A stretch of DNA of 64,000 bases from Ailurus styani (lineage: Eukaryota; Chordata; Mammalia; Carnivora; Ailuridae), in the NCBI GenBank assembly GCA_002007465.1, contig LNAC01000003.1, positions 13,976,203 through 14,040,202 of the forward strand, written 5' to 3'. Positions 21,270-32,770 of this stretch are shown here, piece after piece; the first letter of the stretch is position 1, and each line of letters begins with the position of its first letter. The notes under the pieces are model-generated. The model did no database searches. It was not told the DNA's origin and saw only the letters and a program-made list of their open reading frames with translations. Position numbers and translations under genes: made by a program.

Positions 21270-22045
21270 TTGATTATTTTTTTTGTTATGTAAGAAATTA
21301 CTCCAAATTTAGCAGCTTAAAACAACAAACAATTCCTGTATTATTTTCTGTGGGCCAACAGTTAGTTGTTCCAGAAACAACTGAGTTTGGTATCTCTCAC
21401 TCATGATCTCTCATGAAACTGGAGACAGACTGTTGACCAGGGAAGCAGTCATCTCAAGATTTCATTGCAGCCGAAAGATCCACTTCCAAGCTCACTCCTA
21501 TGACTATGTACAGGCTTTAGTAACTTCTGGGCTATTGGGCTGAGCCCTCAGTATTCCACATGGGCCTCTGCATAGGGCCATTCATAATAGTGCTGCTCCC
21601 ACCACTGATGATAAGAAAGAAAGAGAGGAGACAGCAAGAAAAAAAGCACCCAGTACAAAAGTCGCTGTCGGGGCGCCTGGGTGGCTCAGTGGGTTAAGCC
21701 TCTGCCTTTGGCTCAGGTCATGATCTCAGGGTCCTGGGATCGAGCCCCACATTGGGGCTCTAAGCAGGGAGCCTGCTTCCCCCTCTCCCTCTGCCTACCT
21801 CTCTGCCTACTTGTGATCTCTCTCTCTCTCTGTCAAATAAATAAATAAAATCTTAAAAAAAAAAAAGTCGCTGTCATTTTAGATGTGACCTTAGAAATGA
21901 AATCCTGGCACATCTAGTTGTATTCCTTAGAAGCCAGTCAATAAGTTCAGCTCATTTTCCATGGGAGAGGTTTCTATAAGAGATGAATACCAGAAGACAA
22001 GAATAATTGGGTGGCCATCTTAAAGGGTAACTTCCACAGTAGAAA
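21270..22045 (-). repeat. MLT1-like LTR (ERVL-MaLR), reverse, interrupted by a SINE
   Basis: AGCAGCTTAAAACAACAAAC, TTTTCTGTGGGCCAACAG, GATCTCTCATGAAACTGGAG, GATCCACTTCCAAGCTCAC, then after the SINE GAATACCAGAAGACAAGAAT and GGGTGGCCATCTTAAAGGG, give the order of a reverse MLT1-type LTR. Confidence 0.75.
21670..21862 (+). repeat. CAN-SINE, young subtype
   Basis: Near-consensus forward copy: GGGGCGCCTGGGTGGCTCAG, GGGTTAAGCCTCTGCCTTTG, GATCTCAGGGTCCTGGGATC, CTGCCTACTTGTGATCTCTC and an (AAAT)n poly(A) tail. Perfect target-site duplication AAAAGTCGCTGTC at 21657-21669 and 21863-21875, inside an MLT1-like LTR. Confidence 0.98.
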
Positions 22046-22079
22046 AAGAAATTTTAGCAAACTCAAAGACAATGGCTTG

Positions 22080-22081
22080 CT

Positions 22082-22132
<51 letters not shown>

Positions 22133-22133
22133 T
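22080..22133. repeat. (TTTA)n microsatellite
   Basis: About 13 perfect TTTA units. No SINE body adjoins it, so it is not a visible SINE tail. Confidence 0.98.
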
Positions 22134-22199
22134 ATTGTCATTTACTGACAGCTTCCTTTCCATCTTTTTCATACAGGACAGTTAGGGAAACCCGCTTTT

Positions 22200-22660
22200 C
22201 CATAGGAAAGAATACAGTACACTTTCCACCACTGCCTTAGCTATGTTCGTTATATCTTCCTATTTTCAGGTGATAGCTGGCTGTGCTGGAAGCTAAACTA
22301 GGGAATCTCCTTGCAGTTGCAGGATGGATATCCCTATTGTTTTGTAGCCGTGGGCCTGGGATTGTACCTGGTTCCCCAGTTGGTCCTTGCACAGGGCCCT
22401 TTTCATCTCAGCAATGGAGGATATCTCTTTCAAGCTCTCTGACGTCTTTCTGCAACCAGCAGAGGGAAATCTTTTTGGTCTTAAAAGTATTATGAAATTA
22501 AATCCAGACCACCCAATAATCTCCCTTTCTTAAAGTCAACTAAGCCATACAACTAATCATGAGAGCAAAATCCATCATATTCACAGTCTCAGGGATTACA
22601 CTGTGCAAATACACTAGAGGCAGGCACCTTAGCATAAGGCCTACCATAGAATCTATGGCA
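22200..22660 (-). repeat. Possible old LTR, reverse (low confidence)
   Basis: TATGAAATTAAATCCAGACC, CCCAATAATCTCCCTTTCTT, ATCATATTCACAGTCTCAGG and AAGGCCTACCATAGAATC resemble the reverse 5' part of MaLR LTRs. The left half is not assignable, and its 70-codon ORF (22283-22495) has no recognisable motif. Confidence 0.4.
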
Positions 22661-23619
22661 AATACAATAACAGAACCAGAATTCCAAAGCATCTATCAAA
22701 ACAGCCCACTGACTCACATTTCAGTAGGTTAGGGAACATGTCCTACAGCCCAAAGAAGGAAAAACCTGTGCAAGAAAATAATATCACATTGTCATTTATG
22801 CTTATTTCACTCAAAAAGATATACTAGGCCATAAAAGGGGAATGTGGAACTGAAACAAAAGCAACACGAAATTGCATGCAAGAAACTAAGAGGGGAAGAC
22901 AAGGGCTTTCCTGAGTGGGGGGATGTGGTGTGATGTGATCAGTCTACATTTCTGAGTTTACAAGAGAATTACCATTTGAATGTTTTTCATAAGAGATCGT
23001 TGAAATGACTTGAATGGGAATGGATTATGTAAATGATCACAAAATACACAAAAATTACTTTAAGGGGAAGCATTTTATTTAAGTTATAATTATTTCAGGA
23101 ACCATAATTAGATTGTATTTCCCAAAGCAGGAGTCACAGAATCCCAGACAACTGTGACTGTCTTCTGAAGGTGATTCATTGCTCCACAGTTACTGGCATG
23201 AATAGCGTAAAGTGGCCAGGCAGGCACATAAGGACTTAAATTTTGTAAAATGGTATATCTTATTCTTTATTTTGTCTTTAGTAATTTCTGCTTCTTTGAG
23301 TGCCTCACTCCCTCTACTTCCCGTGTAATCCAGAGAATTGCTTTAGTCCTACTGCTGCTATCCTGCTGTCTGCCAGCTTCATATCCAAATCCTCTTTTAC
23401 CTCCTTCCCTTTTTTGGGGAAACACGAAGACATTTCCTCCTCATCTGCCAAGAGAAAACTAATAAATTCATGTCAGTTTATCATGTAGATAAACTTTCTA
23501 CCAAAAATTTCTCTCCTCATCTTACTTTCAACTCCAAGTATCGATTCTCTCTCTCTTCTCCCTCTTCCCTCTCTCTCTCACACATACCACAAAACTCAGT
23601 TTCGTGAAACATATAAACC
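22661..23619. other. Unannotated DNA with a CT-rich tract
   Basis: No gene or confident repeat. A pyrimidine-rich stretch lies at 23535-23583. Overlapping ORFs at 23250-23488 have no recognisable features. Confidence 0.4.
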
Positions 23620-24745
23620 TCATATATGCAATGAGGTGAGCAAATCTAAAACAAAATTAACCCAGAGAAATATAAACCAAGAAATATCATAATTAAACTT
23701 CTGAAAACAAAAACAAAGAAAAAATATTGCAAGCAGCCACAGAGAAATGGAACATTACATATAGGGGAAAATCAATTTTAATGACAGCAGATTTCTCATT
23801 TAAAACCAGAAGAAAGTGACATAATATTTTTCAGCATTGAATAGAAAAAAACTATCAATCTCAGATTCTGTAGCTGGTGAACCTATCCTGCAGGAAGGTT
23901 GGAGGGAAAAGAATGACATCCTCAGGTGAAGGAAAACTAAAAGAATTTGTCATTAGTTGACCCACCCTTGAAGAATGACTAATGTGAGTTCTTAAAACAG
24001 AAAGGAAATGACAAAAGAAGGTGTACTGGAGCATCAGATTAAAATAAAATATAATTGAAAAAGCAGAACTATTGGTAATTACAGTAGACTAATCCTCCTC
24101 ATTCTTTCTTAAAAAATATGTGATGACTGAAACAAAAATTATAACACTACACAATACACAAGATAATTGTTGGGAAGAATAAAAAGACATAAATGGAAGT
24201 AAGATTTCCACACTTCACTCCAAATGATAGAATGTTGATTCTGATTAATGGCTTGTGTAGAGTGTAATGCAAAGGACAACCACTAAAGAAACTATGTAAC
24301 TATAAAGACAGAATTCCCCCAAATAGTCTAATAACCCATAGGAATGAAAGACGAGAGACCTTTATTCATAATAGCCAATATCTGAAAACAAGCCGGATGT
24401 CCTTCAATGGACGGATCGTTTATTAACTGTGACATATCCATACCATAATTAGCAATAATTTTAGAAAATTTTAGAAATGGAGAAAAAGAGCAGTGGTTGC
24501 CAAGCATTAGAAATGAGGAAAAGGAGGTGGATATGCCTGTGAAACTGGAACAGGAGGGATCCTTGTGGGGATGGAACTATCCTATATTTGCACTGTATCA
24601 GTGTCAGTATCAATGTTGTAATATTGTACTACAATTGTGCAGGATGGTACCACTGGGAAAAACTGCATAAAGGAGACACAGGAAATCTCAGTATTATTTC
24701 TTACAGCTGAATGTTTCATGATAATTGATGGAGGGATTGATATAA
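23620..24745 (+). mobile_element. Old L1ME/HAL1-type LINE fragment
   Basis: Phrases follow L1ME order: ATCATAATTAAACTTCTGAA, AAAATATTGCAAGCAGCCA and GACAGCAGATTTCTCATT (ORF1 end), CCTCAGGTGAAGGAAAACTA and CAGAAAGGAAATGACAAAAGA (next segment), GACAACCACTAAAGAAAC (3' UTR), then ATTCATAATAGCCAATATCT and TGTCCTTCAATGGACGGATC (ORF2 end) and AAACTGCATAAAGGAGACAC (3' end). Most of ORF2 is absent. No reading frame survives. Confidence 0.65.
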
Positions 24746-25333
24746 TTTACCTCCATATTTTCGTTAGTTGTTTCATTTTACTTTTCTGTTTTTACTTTAT
24801 ATTTTCATGGTACTAACTGAACATTCTCGGACATCCTCTATGTGTGAAATAAAGATTATTCTGAATTTGGGCATGAAACTGCAAAAGCTATTGATTTTCC
24901 ACAAAGAGCTTAAAGATGCCATCCCAAATCCCTGTGAAAGAGATGCCTGGGGACCTAAGTTTAATTTTCATAAGTCCAAACATTTGCTGAAATTGAGACA
25001 ATTCTGTGAACTAAACAGAATTTCAGACTTTCCTTGCCTCTCAGGTGAAAATGCTACTTTGAAGGAATAAAGCATATCTAGATGAAAACTACATATGGAG
25101 ACCTAGAAAGGACACTGAAAAAATGCTGAAATTATAACTGTCTCATATAGCCTGTAATGTTTTAACTAAAACCGTCTTACTATAAAATTTATAATAAAAA
25201 TATAACTTATCTTTTTAAATATATTTTTCTATCTGAAAAGTATAAATAATTCAGTAATCTGAATAAGCATTTACCCCCCTACATACCAAAACTTTATGCC
25301 CCATGATTGCTCAGAAGATAATTATCTAACATT
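24746..25333. other. Unannotated AT-rich DNA
   Basis: Contains a 100-codon forward ORF (24768-25070) without recognisable motifs, probably chance. Confidence 0.4.
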
Positions 25334-25447
25334 TAAAAAAAAAAGATTTTATTTTTAAGTAATCTCTACAGCCAACGTGGGGCTTGAACTCACAACCTTG
25401 AGATCAAGAGTCACAGGCTCTATTGACTGAGCCAGCCAAGCATTCCT
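25334..25447 (-). repeat. Short-type CAN-SINE, old
   Basis: Reverse copy: AAAAGATTTTATTTTTAAGT, AATCTCTACAGCCAACGTGG, GGCTTGAACTCACAACCTTG, AGATCAAGAGTCACAGGCTC and TGACTGAGCCAGCCAAGC. It lacks the pyrimidine-rich body, like the copy at 12808-12908. Head is decayed. Confidence 0.88.
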
Positions 25448-26387
25448 CATCTAGCTCTTCAATACAAAAATTGAAGAATCAAAGGAGACTTAAATTTTCA
25501 TATTAGGGAGAACATGCAGCATGTGTTTACTGATATCTCAGATAACCAATAAATATGAAAAATAAGTATACTTTGATAGTACCTTTCCTCCTAGGTTATA
25601 TTTGGGGAGACAAGTTCTACGATCTGACAAATAGATGATTTACTCAGATAATTTTTCTTTATTATAGTAGACTTTCTAATGATTTCAGCCATTTTGCTAC
25701 CACATATTTCTGGAGGAATCTTGAAGGATCACTACCTTCATGTAGTTACTGATTTATTTATGCCATCGTTTGCTAAGCAAATATTTATTTCCCACTTGCA
25801 GTGCTCAGAGCATGGTATTATGTTATGCCAAAGAGACAAAAATAAATCAGACATGCACTTGATTCCTAAAGAGCACAACACTAGATTTTCTTAGGAAGAG
25901 ATTAATTTATTTTAAAAATAATATTTGATGTGAATTTGGTCCCCCAAATTCATCAAAAGAAATTAGGTTTGAAGGAAAGCTTGGCAAGACATTTGCACAA
26001 AATTTCCTCTACTGGTTTCTCAGCTAGAAAATTTAAAGTCAATGGCCTCAAATTTGTAGTTAGTTATGAGAATATATACAATATATACAGGTATATGCAT
26101 TTCCCTGCATGTACAGATACACATGTACTAATGTAATATAGTTAATGTATACGATAGAATGTATTTGTTTACAAATATAAGTCTATATTTAAGAGAATGA
26201 ACAATTAAAGATGACTTAATAATAACTAAACAAAGAAAAATTCCTGAAGATAGCAAAGCAACTAGCAGAAAGTCTCACTACACCTGGTGTCAGAATCTAT
26301 GGTACTTACATATTGGTATACTTTGATTGTTTGCGGAAGAAAAGCATGTCTATATTATCTCTGCATCTTATTAAAAAAGCAAATTAA
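25448..26387. other. AT-rich DNA with a probable L2 relic
   Basis: At 25765-25900, TTTGCTAAGCAAATATTTAT and AGAGACAAAAATAAATCAGA resemble a reverse L2 3' end (mammalian LINE2). The remainder is unassigned. The 92-codon ORF at 26287-26565 runs into the next SINE. Confidence 0.4.
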
Positions 26388-26583
26388 GTGCACCTGGGTG
26401 GCTCAGTCAGTTAAGGATCTGCCTTTGGCTCAGGTCATGATCCCAAGGTTCTGGGATCGATCCCAACCAAGCTCCCTGATCAGCGGGGAGCCTGGTTCTC
26501 CTTCTCCCCCTACCCTTCCCCGCCACTCAGGCTCTTTCTCTCACTCTGCTTTCTCTCTCAAATAAACAAATAAAATCTTTTTT
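26388..26583 (+). repeat. CAN-SINE
   Basis: Forward copy: GTGCACCTGGGTGGCTCAGT, AAGGATCTGCCTTTGGCTCA, GGTCATGATCCCAAGGTTCT, a CT-rich body and AAATAAACAAATAAAATC. Target-site duplication AAAAAGCAAATTAA before it and AAAAAGGCAAATTAA after it. Confidence 0.95.
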
Positions 26584-26598
26584 AAAAAGGCAAATTAA

Positions 26599-28524
26599 AT
26601 AAAACTAGCCTTAATGAAAGTGATGTTCTTTTATTATTTTTAGACTAGTTTAAAATTGTATTATATTCATATTATTAAGGCAAGTCTTCTTTAGCAAAGT
26701 GCATCTTAATATCATCTTTCTGAATTTTACTTTAAACATTTAATGGAATTATTTAAGGTATATTCATACATAAACAGGGAAGTGGTTTTCTCTTAAAAAA
26801 TCATAGTGCAATATACATTATTTCAAATTAGTTCTTCACCCATGACATCCTACCTGAATGATCAGAAATTAAAAGGAAAAAGTAATGTAGAGGGCTTGTC
26901 CCTACCCCCAGAAGTGTAAAGAGATGCAGCTGTTCTAGCTTGAGGAAACGATTATGAATTATTAGTGTCAATCAAAGACGTTGATTTCCATTTCCTGATT
27001 AAATCTATACAAAAGATCTTCAAACACACAGTTCAGCTGCCACCAAATGACAAATCAATCAAGAAAGACAATGCAAGTGAGTGATTAGGCTGCGGGCAAA
27101 ATTTAATAGTATATGTGGGTGGCATTTTCCCTCTCATTCAAAGCTCTGTTATTAATCAGAAAATGGGAGTGGCCATTTATTGCATCTACTTTTACTTAAG
27201 CATTAAGAGATTTCAACATGAACATCCTGTAACCTATAAACACTGAAACAACAGGCTTTTAAGTACGTTTGCTTAAGAAAAAAAAGTATTATAGGTTTAC
27301 TCACAAACATTCAATAAATATGGGTGGGCAGAAATTGTTTTGAAGCAAAAAGAAAAAAAGAAAAATAACCCAAACTATAGATCACTCAATTAAGCACCGA
27401 AAATGTCAAGCTTTTTTCACATTTTCTAGATTGATTTACACTCTTATCAGGTTGGTTGTCATGTCCAATAGAGTTTGATTTCCATCACTAAAGTCAAAAG
27501 ACTTCAGGCAGTAAGACAAATGAAACAGGAAAAATGCTGGCGACATTGAATTCGTAGCTAAAAGAGAAACTTTGGGGCACTTAAGCATGTATTGTTTGTA
27601 TCTTTTTTAGTAAATATTTTTGAGAAGTCCTTTTCCATCTGACATATTTAATATCATTTATGATTGAAATCAATATATCTAATGCCAGCTAGCTTAGGGC
27701 AGAGGATTTTATATCTATTACTTACATAGTAATTGTAGAAACTCAACATTTAATAACTTTATTTTAAATAGAATAAGTATTTTGATATCTAATTTTACAA
27801 ATAATGTAAAATTGTCTTCATAAAAGCATCGCTAGTATGTCGACATGCAAAATACTTGCAAAAGTAATCAAATTGTTAATTTCTATTTAAATTCATGACT
27901 ACAAAGTACTATCACTTTTTAAAAAAGTGGACACTGATTTTATGCATAAAATATATTGAGAGACCTTAATCAGTATTTATATAATTAGTTTTGGATACTT
28001 GCATGAAATAAAAAGCATATTAATACCTCTAGGAATAGCTGATGTTCAGTATTTATGTATACTAATCCCTATTAACAATACTTCACGATAAATTATTATT
28101 CTCATTTCATACATGAGATGCCGGAGGTACAACAATCTGCAGTCACACAGCTACCTAGTGATCAGTGCTGATTTTTCAAATTATCCATATATCTATTTTT
28201 AACATTCAAAGAGTTCATCATGATTTCTCTGGAGGTGTGAGCAAATAAGTAATACCTGGAAATACTTGAGGAAATGCAATTGCATTTTCCATGAAATTTA
28301 GAAAATCCCAGTGGCATTCTCATGGCATTCCCCACGTAATCTGCTTTTCAATCGGCCTAGGATGATCAGTGTCAGACCAAGTCACTTGGTCTACCACTGA
28401 CCTATGTTAACTATTTTCACACTCTTTTTTTTTCATCCTATTCTAGACATAAGAAGAAACATCGTTTTAAATCTCACCTATTCACTATCCTCCACTACCA
28501 TTATTTTGGTGCCTCTCTGAAACA
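26599..28524. other. Single-copy DNA, candidate conserved non-coding segment
   Basis: No recognisable young repeat. The core (about 26840-27560) has a mixed composition with TAAT/ATTA homeodomain-like sites, such as TGTCAATCAAAGACGTTGAT and GTTATTAATCAGAAAATGGG, and no long ORF. It has the look of conserved non-coding DNA, but conservation cannot be judged from one sequence. A short MIR-like reverse piece is visible at about 28095-28185 (AGTCACACAGCTACCTAGTG). Confidence 0.3.
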
Positions 28525-28567
28525 CTTTATTTTATTTACTTTATTTTACATTTTATTTTATTTTATT
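28525..28567. repeat. (TTTTA)n-like low-complexity array
   Basis: Imperfect TTTTA/TTTACT units over about 43 bases. Confidence 0.85.
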
Positions 28568-28937
28568 ACAAAAGAGAAACCACTATGAGTAGCACAAATG
28601 TGTGTACTTCCAGGTTTAATATGCCTAGAACACAAATATATCTTGACTATGTGTATGTGTGCATGTGCGTTTTGACACATAACTGATGAAAAATTGGTGC
28701 GGGTTGTCCACAGAATGCTCTACTAATCTATATTCTATTTTATTTACATTTTATTTAAATATCTTGCTTGAAATTCCAAAGAATTTATTATTTATTTTCA
28801 TATAAAATGTTCTCACCCTTAACTCTACCAGGGATATATACTTCATGTGAAGATGGATTCTAAACTCTAGATTTTTTAAATTCCACAATGTGTGACTTAT
28901 CACAGTAATGGACACAGCAAGGACAAATATTGGTGGG

Positions 28938-29135
28938 GTTTTTTTGTTGTTTTGTTTTTAAGAGAGGGAGGGAGTGGGCAGGGTGCTGCGGAGGGAGAGG
29001 AAGAGGAAGAGAGAATCTTCAGCAGGCTCCACGCCCTGCGTGAGCCAGATGTGCTTGATCTCACAACCCTGAGATCCTGACCTGAGCTGACATCAAGAGT
29101 CTGCTGCTTAACAGACTGAGCCACCCATGTGCCCC
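28938..29135 (-). repeat. CAN-SINE, older copy of a tandem pair
   Basis: Reverse copy: a TTTTGTTTTTAAGAGAGGGA tail region, CAGCAGGCTCCACGCCCTGC, TGATCTCACAACCCTGAGAT, CTGACCTGAGCTGACATCAA and GACTGAGCCACCCATGTGCC. More diverged than its neighbour at 29153. Confidence 0.92.
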
Positions 29136-29152
29136 AGTATTGGCTTATTCTT

Positions 29153-29348
29153 TTTTTTTTTAAAGATTTTATTTATTTATTTGACAGAGAGAGGGAGATC
29201 ACAAGCAGGCAGAGAGGCAGGCAGAGAGAGAGGGGGAAGCAGGCTCCCTGCAGAGCAGAGAGCCCGATGCAGGCCTCGATCCCAGGACCCTGAGATCATG
29301 ACCTGAGCCGAAGGCAGAGGCTTAACCCACTGAGCCACCCAGGAGCCC
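29153..29348 (-). repeat. CAN-SINE, young copy of a tandem pair
   Basis: Reverse near-consensus copy: AAGATTTTATTTATTTATTT, GATCACAAGCAGGCAGAGAG, GATCATGACCTGAGCCGAAG and CCACTGAGCCACCCAGGAGC. Target-site duplication TATTGGCTTATTCTT at 29138-29152 and 29350-29364, perfect. It landed within a few bases of the head of the older SINE. Confidence 0.97.
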
Positions 29349-30668
29349 ATATTGGCTTATTCTTAAACTACCAATTAGCCTTAAAAGAAAGCTCATAAAC
29401 AAAAATGGATTTGCCCTCTATACCAATTCATTTTCATCAATAATTATCCATGTTTTGAATTAAATAACTTTGGAAATCCAGTTCTATTGGGTTTTTATAT
29501 GCACCATTTATTATATAGAAAAATATTTACATTCATCTTATTTGTTTCAAAAAATAAAACAAACATTAAAAGGCATCACTTACGATTTAAATTAGGCTAT
29601 TGTGGTACTTGCAGTGATTTGAAATATCCCCTTCCCTTTCTTATAATTATATTCATGAACTCATTGATGTCAGACTTAGCCATAAAATGTGATAAGATAT
29701 TTATTTACTATAGTGATATGCCAATTCTAAGCAGAAGTCCTCAGAGTCATTGTTTAGCTCCAAGAAATTCTCCTGTTTCTGAGATGATAGATATAGGCAA
29801 TGCCCCAGATAAGAGATACTCCTTTAGGTTCAGCCTCCAAATAGTAATGAACTGTAGTGGAATCATCACTTATCCAAGATAGACAAATTTTTTTTTGTTG
29901 GAAGCCCCTGAGGCTTGGGGTTGTTACAATCATGTGACCTTGGCACAAACTGACTGGTCCAGCCAGAAGAGAACATTTTTTATTAGAAAAGTCCTTATTT
30001 TCCCTAGTCACACACATTTTGTATTACCTAAACATCAAAAGAGCATTTAGCTACATTCACCAAACAACAGTACGTATGTTGGCACCTACCGTGTGCAAAG
30101 AACTAGAGTGATAATTTAAGTTATACAAAATGTATAAGACATGTCACAAGGCAATGCACGATCCTTTGTAGATCGTGTTCAGAAAAAGGAGCATTTTCAT
30201 GGGTTGGAAAGTTGTTTAGTAAATATTCCTGAACAATGTGGAAAGTTAGCAGGACCTTAACTGATGCTAAATTTTAGGTAGGGAGTGAGGAATACACTGC
30301 GTAGCTCACAGAGGGAAGAAAGGTGAGGTTGGAAGAAGGAAGTATAATTAAGGCTAAACGTGGAGATCCTTTGGGTCAATGGTGGCTGGATAGAAGATGG
30401 GGAACTCAGTCTTTTGGATGTTTGTTTTCCCCAGTGTTCTACTACAGAGCACTATGCAACAGAATAAATGTACTTCATAATTAGAGTTCTAAGCTCCGAT
30501 GACTGTAGGGAATCTTAAAATAGGGAAATGGTGAATAGTTTTATCCTTGCTGAGTTTCTCAGAGAATTTAATACACTGAGATACATTGTGAATCTCCGCC
30601 GTGGAGACACAATTTTCAGTTTTTCCTAAAATTAAACAGCCACAAACAACTCTTATGCATCTTTATTA

Positions 30669-30711
30669 ATTGAAATGGAACTATCTGCAAATTGAAATGG
30701 AACTATCTGCA
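30669..30711. repeat. 21-bp tandem duplication
   Basis: Two perfect copies of a 21-bp unit beginning ATTGAAATGGAACTATC, at 30669-30689 and 30691-30711, separated by one A. Confidence 0.95.
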
Positions 30712-30874
30712 TTAGGAAATGCTTGCAGCACAATGCTCGATACCATACTAAGTGCTTAACTGTCTACAATATTGGCTTCCAAACTTTTGGGCATGGAATT
30801 TTTTTAATAACAAAAAGGTTCATGGACTCCCATAAAATATTACTTGCACTAGGTATATGATTAAAATTATTCAT

Positions 30875-31105
30875 AGCTGGGTTGAAATTTCTGAGTTCAA
30901 AATCCTAATTTACTACTTTGAAGACTCTCTACTTATGTGACTCTGTACATGATAATGTCTTTTAAGTTCACTTTCTCAGCTGCAAATGGAAGGTAGCAAT
31001 TATATGACTCCTTCTCTGTGTGTTTGTATGTCAGTGTACGCGTGTGTGCTAGAAATAAATGATATTAATCTATGTAAAGCTGACTAGCACAAAATGAAAG
31101 CTCAA
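30875..31105 (+). repeat. MIR (tRNA-derived ancient SINE)
   Basis: Phrases GAGTTCAAAATCCTAATTT, TTATGTGACTCTGTACATGA, CACTTTCTCAGCTGCAAATG and CACAAAATGAAAGCTCAAAA follow MIR order (B-box, CTGTGTGACCTTGG, CTCATCTGTAAAATGGG, CACATAGTAAGCACTCAATA). A CGTGTGTGCT-rich insertion sits inside. Confidence 0.5.
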
Positions 31106-32634
31106 AAATATGAGTGCATTGAGAAATAGGTATAATCTCTGAAACTTAAAAGTTGAATAGCATTTGAAATTAATATTTAATTAACCAGCAATGCACATCT
31201 GGAAAATCGAAGTAGTTCTTAGTGCAAGATTATTTACTGTACTATCCAGTATGTGGTGTCTACCTGGATTTATAATCCCTGTATATCTCTGGAGAGTAAC
31301 CGTTCTAGGCACTGCAGAATGACTGAAGGTTTTTGAAGAGAGGAATGACAGTAAAAAAGGTGTATTTAAGGAGATAAATTTTGCAGAAAGACTATAGAAG
31401 GGATTCAGGCAATGAGAGAGAGGTGGCAAGATCAGTGAAAAGACTGTACTATTCCCCGACGGCTATGTGCATGTAAGCATTATTTCACTAAAAAGTCAAT
31501 AAATGGCTTCAAGGCAAGAATTTTATCAGATGCTTTAAAAATGCTCAACTATTTTGGCACAAATAGAATAAATCAAAGCAGAGGAAGTTCTATAAGGAAA
31601 TACAAATGGCGAGATAGAAGAGAAAGTTATGAGGTATACAATTCTTAACATACAGCTGAAGTCATTTTTCATTGGCACCACTGGGGTCCTGCTGTCGCTG
31701 GAGGCCTGTGGTCCTGTGTGGCCCATATCAGACCGATGACAAACTCTGATGTGGAGTGAAGGATGAAGAAAGGTGTACTAACTATAAGACCCAGACTGAA
31801 AAGAGCTAGCATAGATTCCTGACAGATTACTTACCTAAATTGCAATCCAAGTCACTGGGATATTGTTTATATTCAAATCAGTTATGAAATACAGGGTACG
31901 TGCACCATACCTGCATTTAGTATTTTCTCAAAGCATCTTCTAAAGCAGATGATTTAGTACAGTGCCAACTTTCACTTGAGGATAAAGAGGACTCTGATCA
32001 ATCCTGTATGCATTTTTACTGAAATATGGATTAGAATCGAAGAATAGGTTGAAATTCAGGGTGATTCATAGTAAATGAGATTTAGATAAATAATGTAAAA
32101 AAAAGTAGCACCTTCTCAGAGACAACATTATGCTTATTGCCCTATTGCTAAATCCCAGGTTTGTTAATTACCAGATAAAGCAATCTATTTTAATTGCATC
32201 TAATTAAGATAATTTAGACTCCAGGGTATTGTGGTTGTTGAAAAAGAAGGAAAATAAGAATAAAAAATATTATCGAGGAAGGCAGTTCTCTTTGTATTTG
32301 CAGACATTTGTTAAAACTAATAATTAAAAAATTTAAATAATTGATTTAAATTAGAAAATGGAAGAATTCTTTTGAAAAATAAATACATATGCAGTCTATA
32401 TATTAATATAATGCATGAAAGCTTATTTAATGACAAGTTTTAATTATTTTTATTATATTAAAATACCAGTCTTTGCTGAGAATGCAACTCACTCTGTTCT
32501 GAAATACAAGGCAAACTTAGAGACCCATTTTCAATAGGTCTCTTCACTATTCATGTGTCAATGGTGCTATCTCACAAATAACTTATGAATCTACTCTTCT
32601 TCATTGGTCCTTTCCATATATTTGTCTACATTAT

Positions 32635-32770
32635 ATTCTTAAATATATATATGTGTATATACTTAATAATATATTATTTATTATTAAATTATATAATACA
32701 ATTACATATGATTAATATATAATTATTAAATAATAATATAATGCTAATTATTAAATAATAATATATATGA
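32635..32770. repeat. AT-rich low-complexity region with internal repeats
   Basis: Almost pure A/T. The phrase AATTATTAAATAATAATATA occurs twice about 31 bases apart and is partly self-complementary (TTATTAAATAATAA), so it can form small hairpins. Confidence 0.85.

Noticed and set aside
22080..22133. CRISPR-like or satellite array at (TTTA)n, and other regular repeats
   Set aside because: The arrays are simple microsatellites. There are no spacer-repeat structures and no cas-like genes, and the genome is mammalian.
29487..29882. 131-codon forward ORF as a gene
   Set aside because: AT-rich sequence with no recognisable domain, no homologous neighbours and no gene-like composition.
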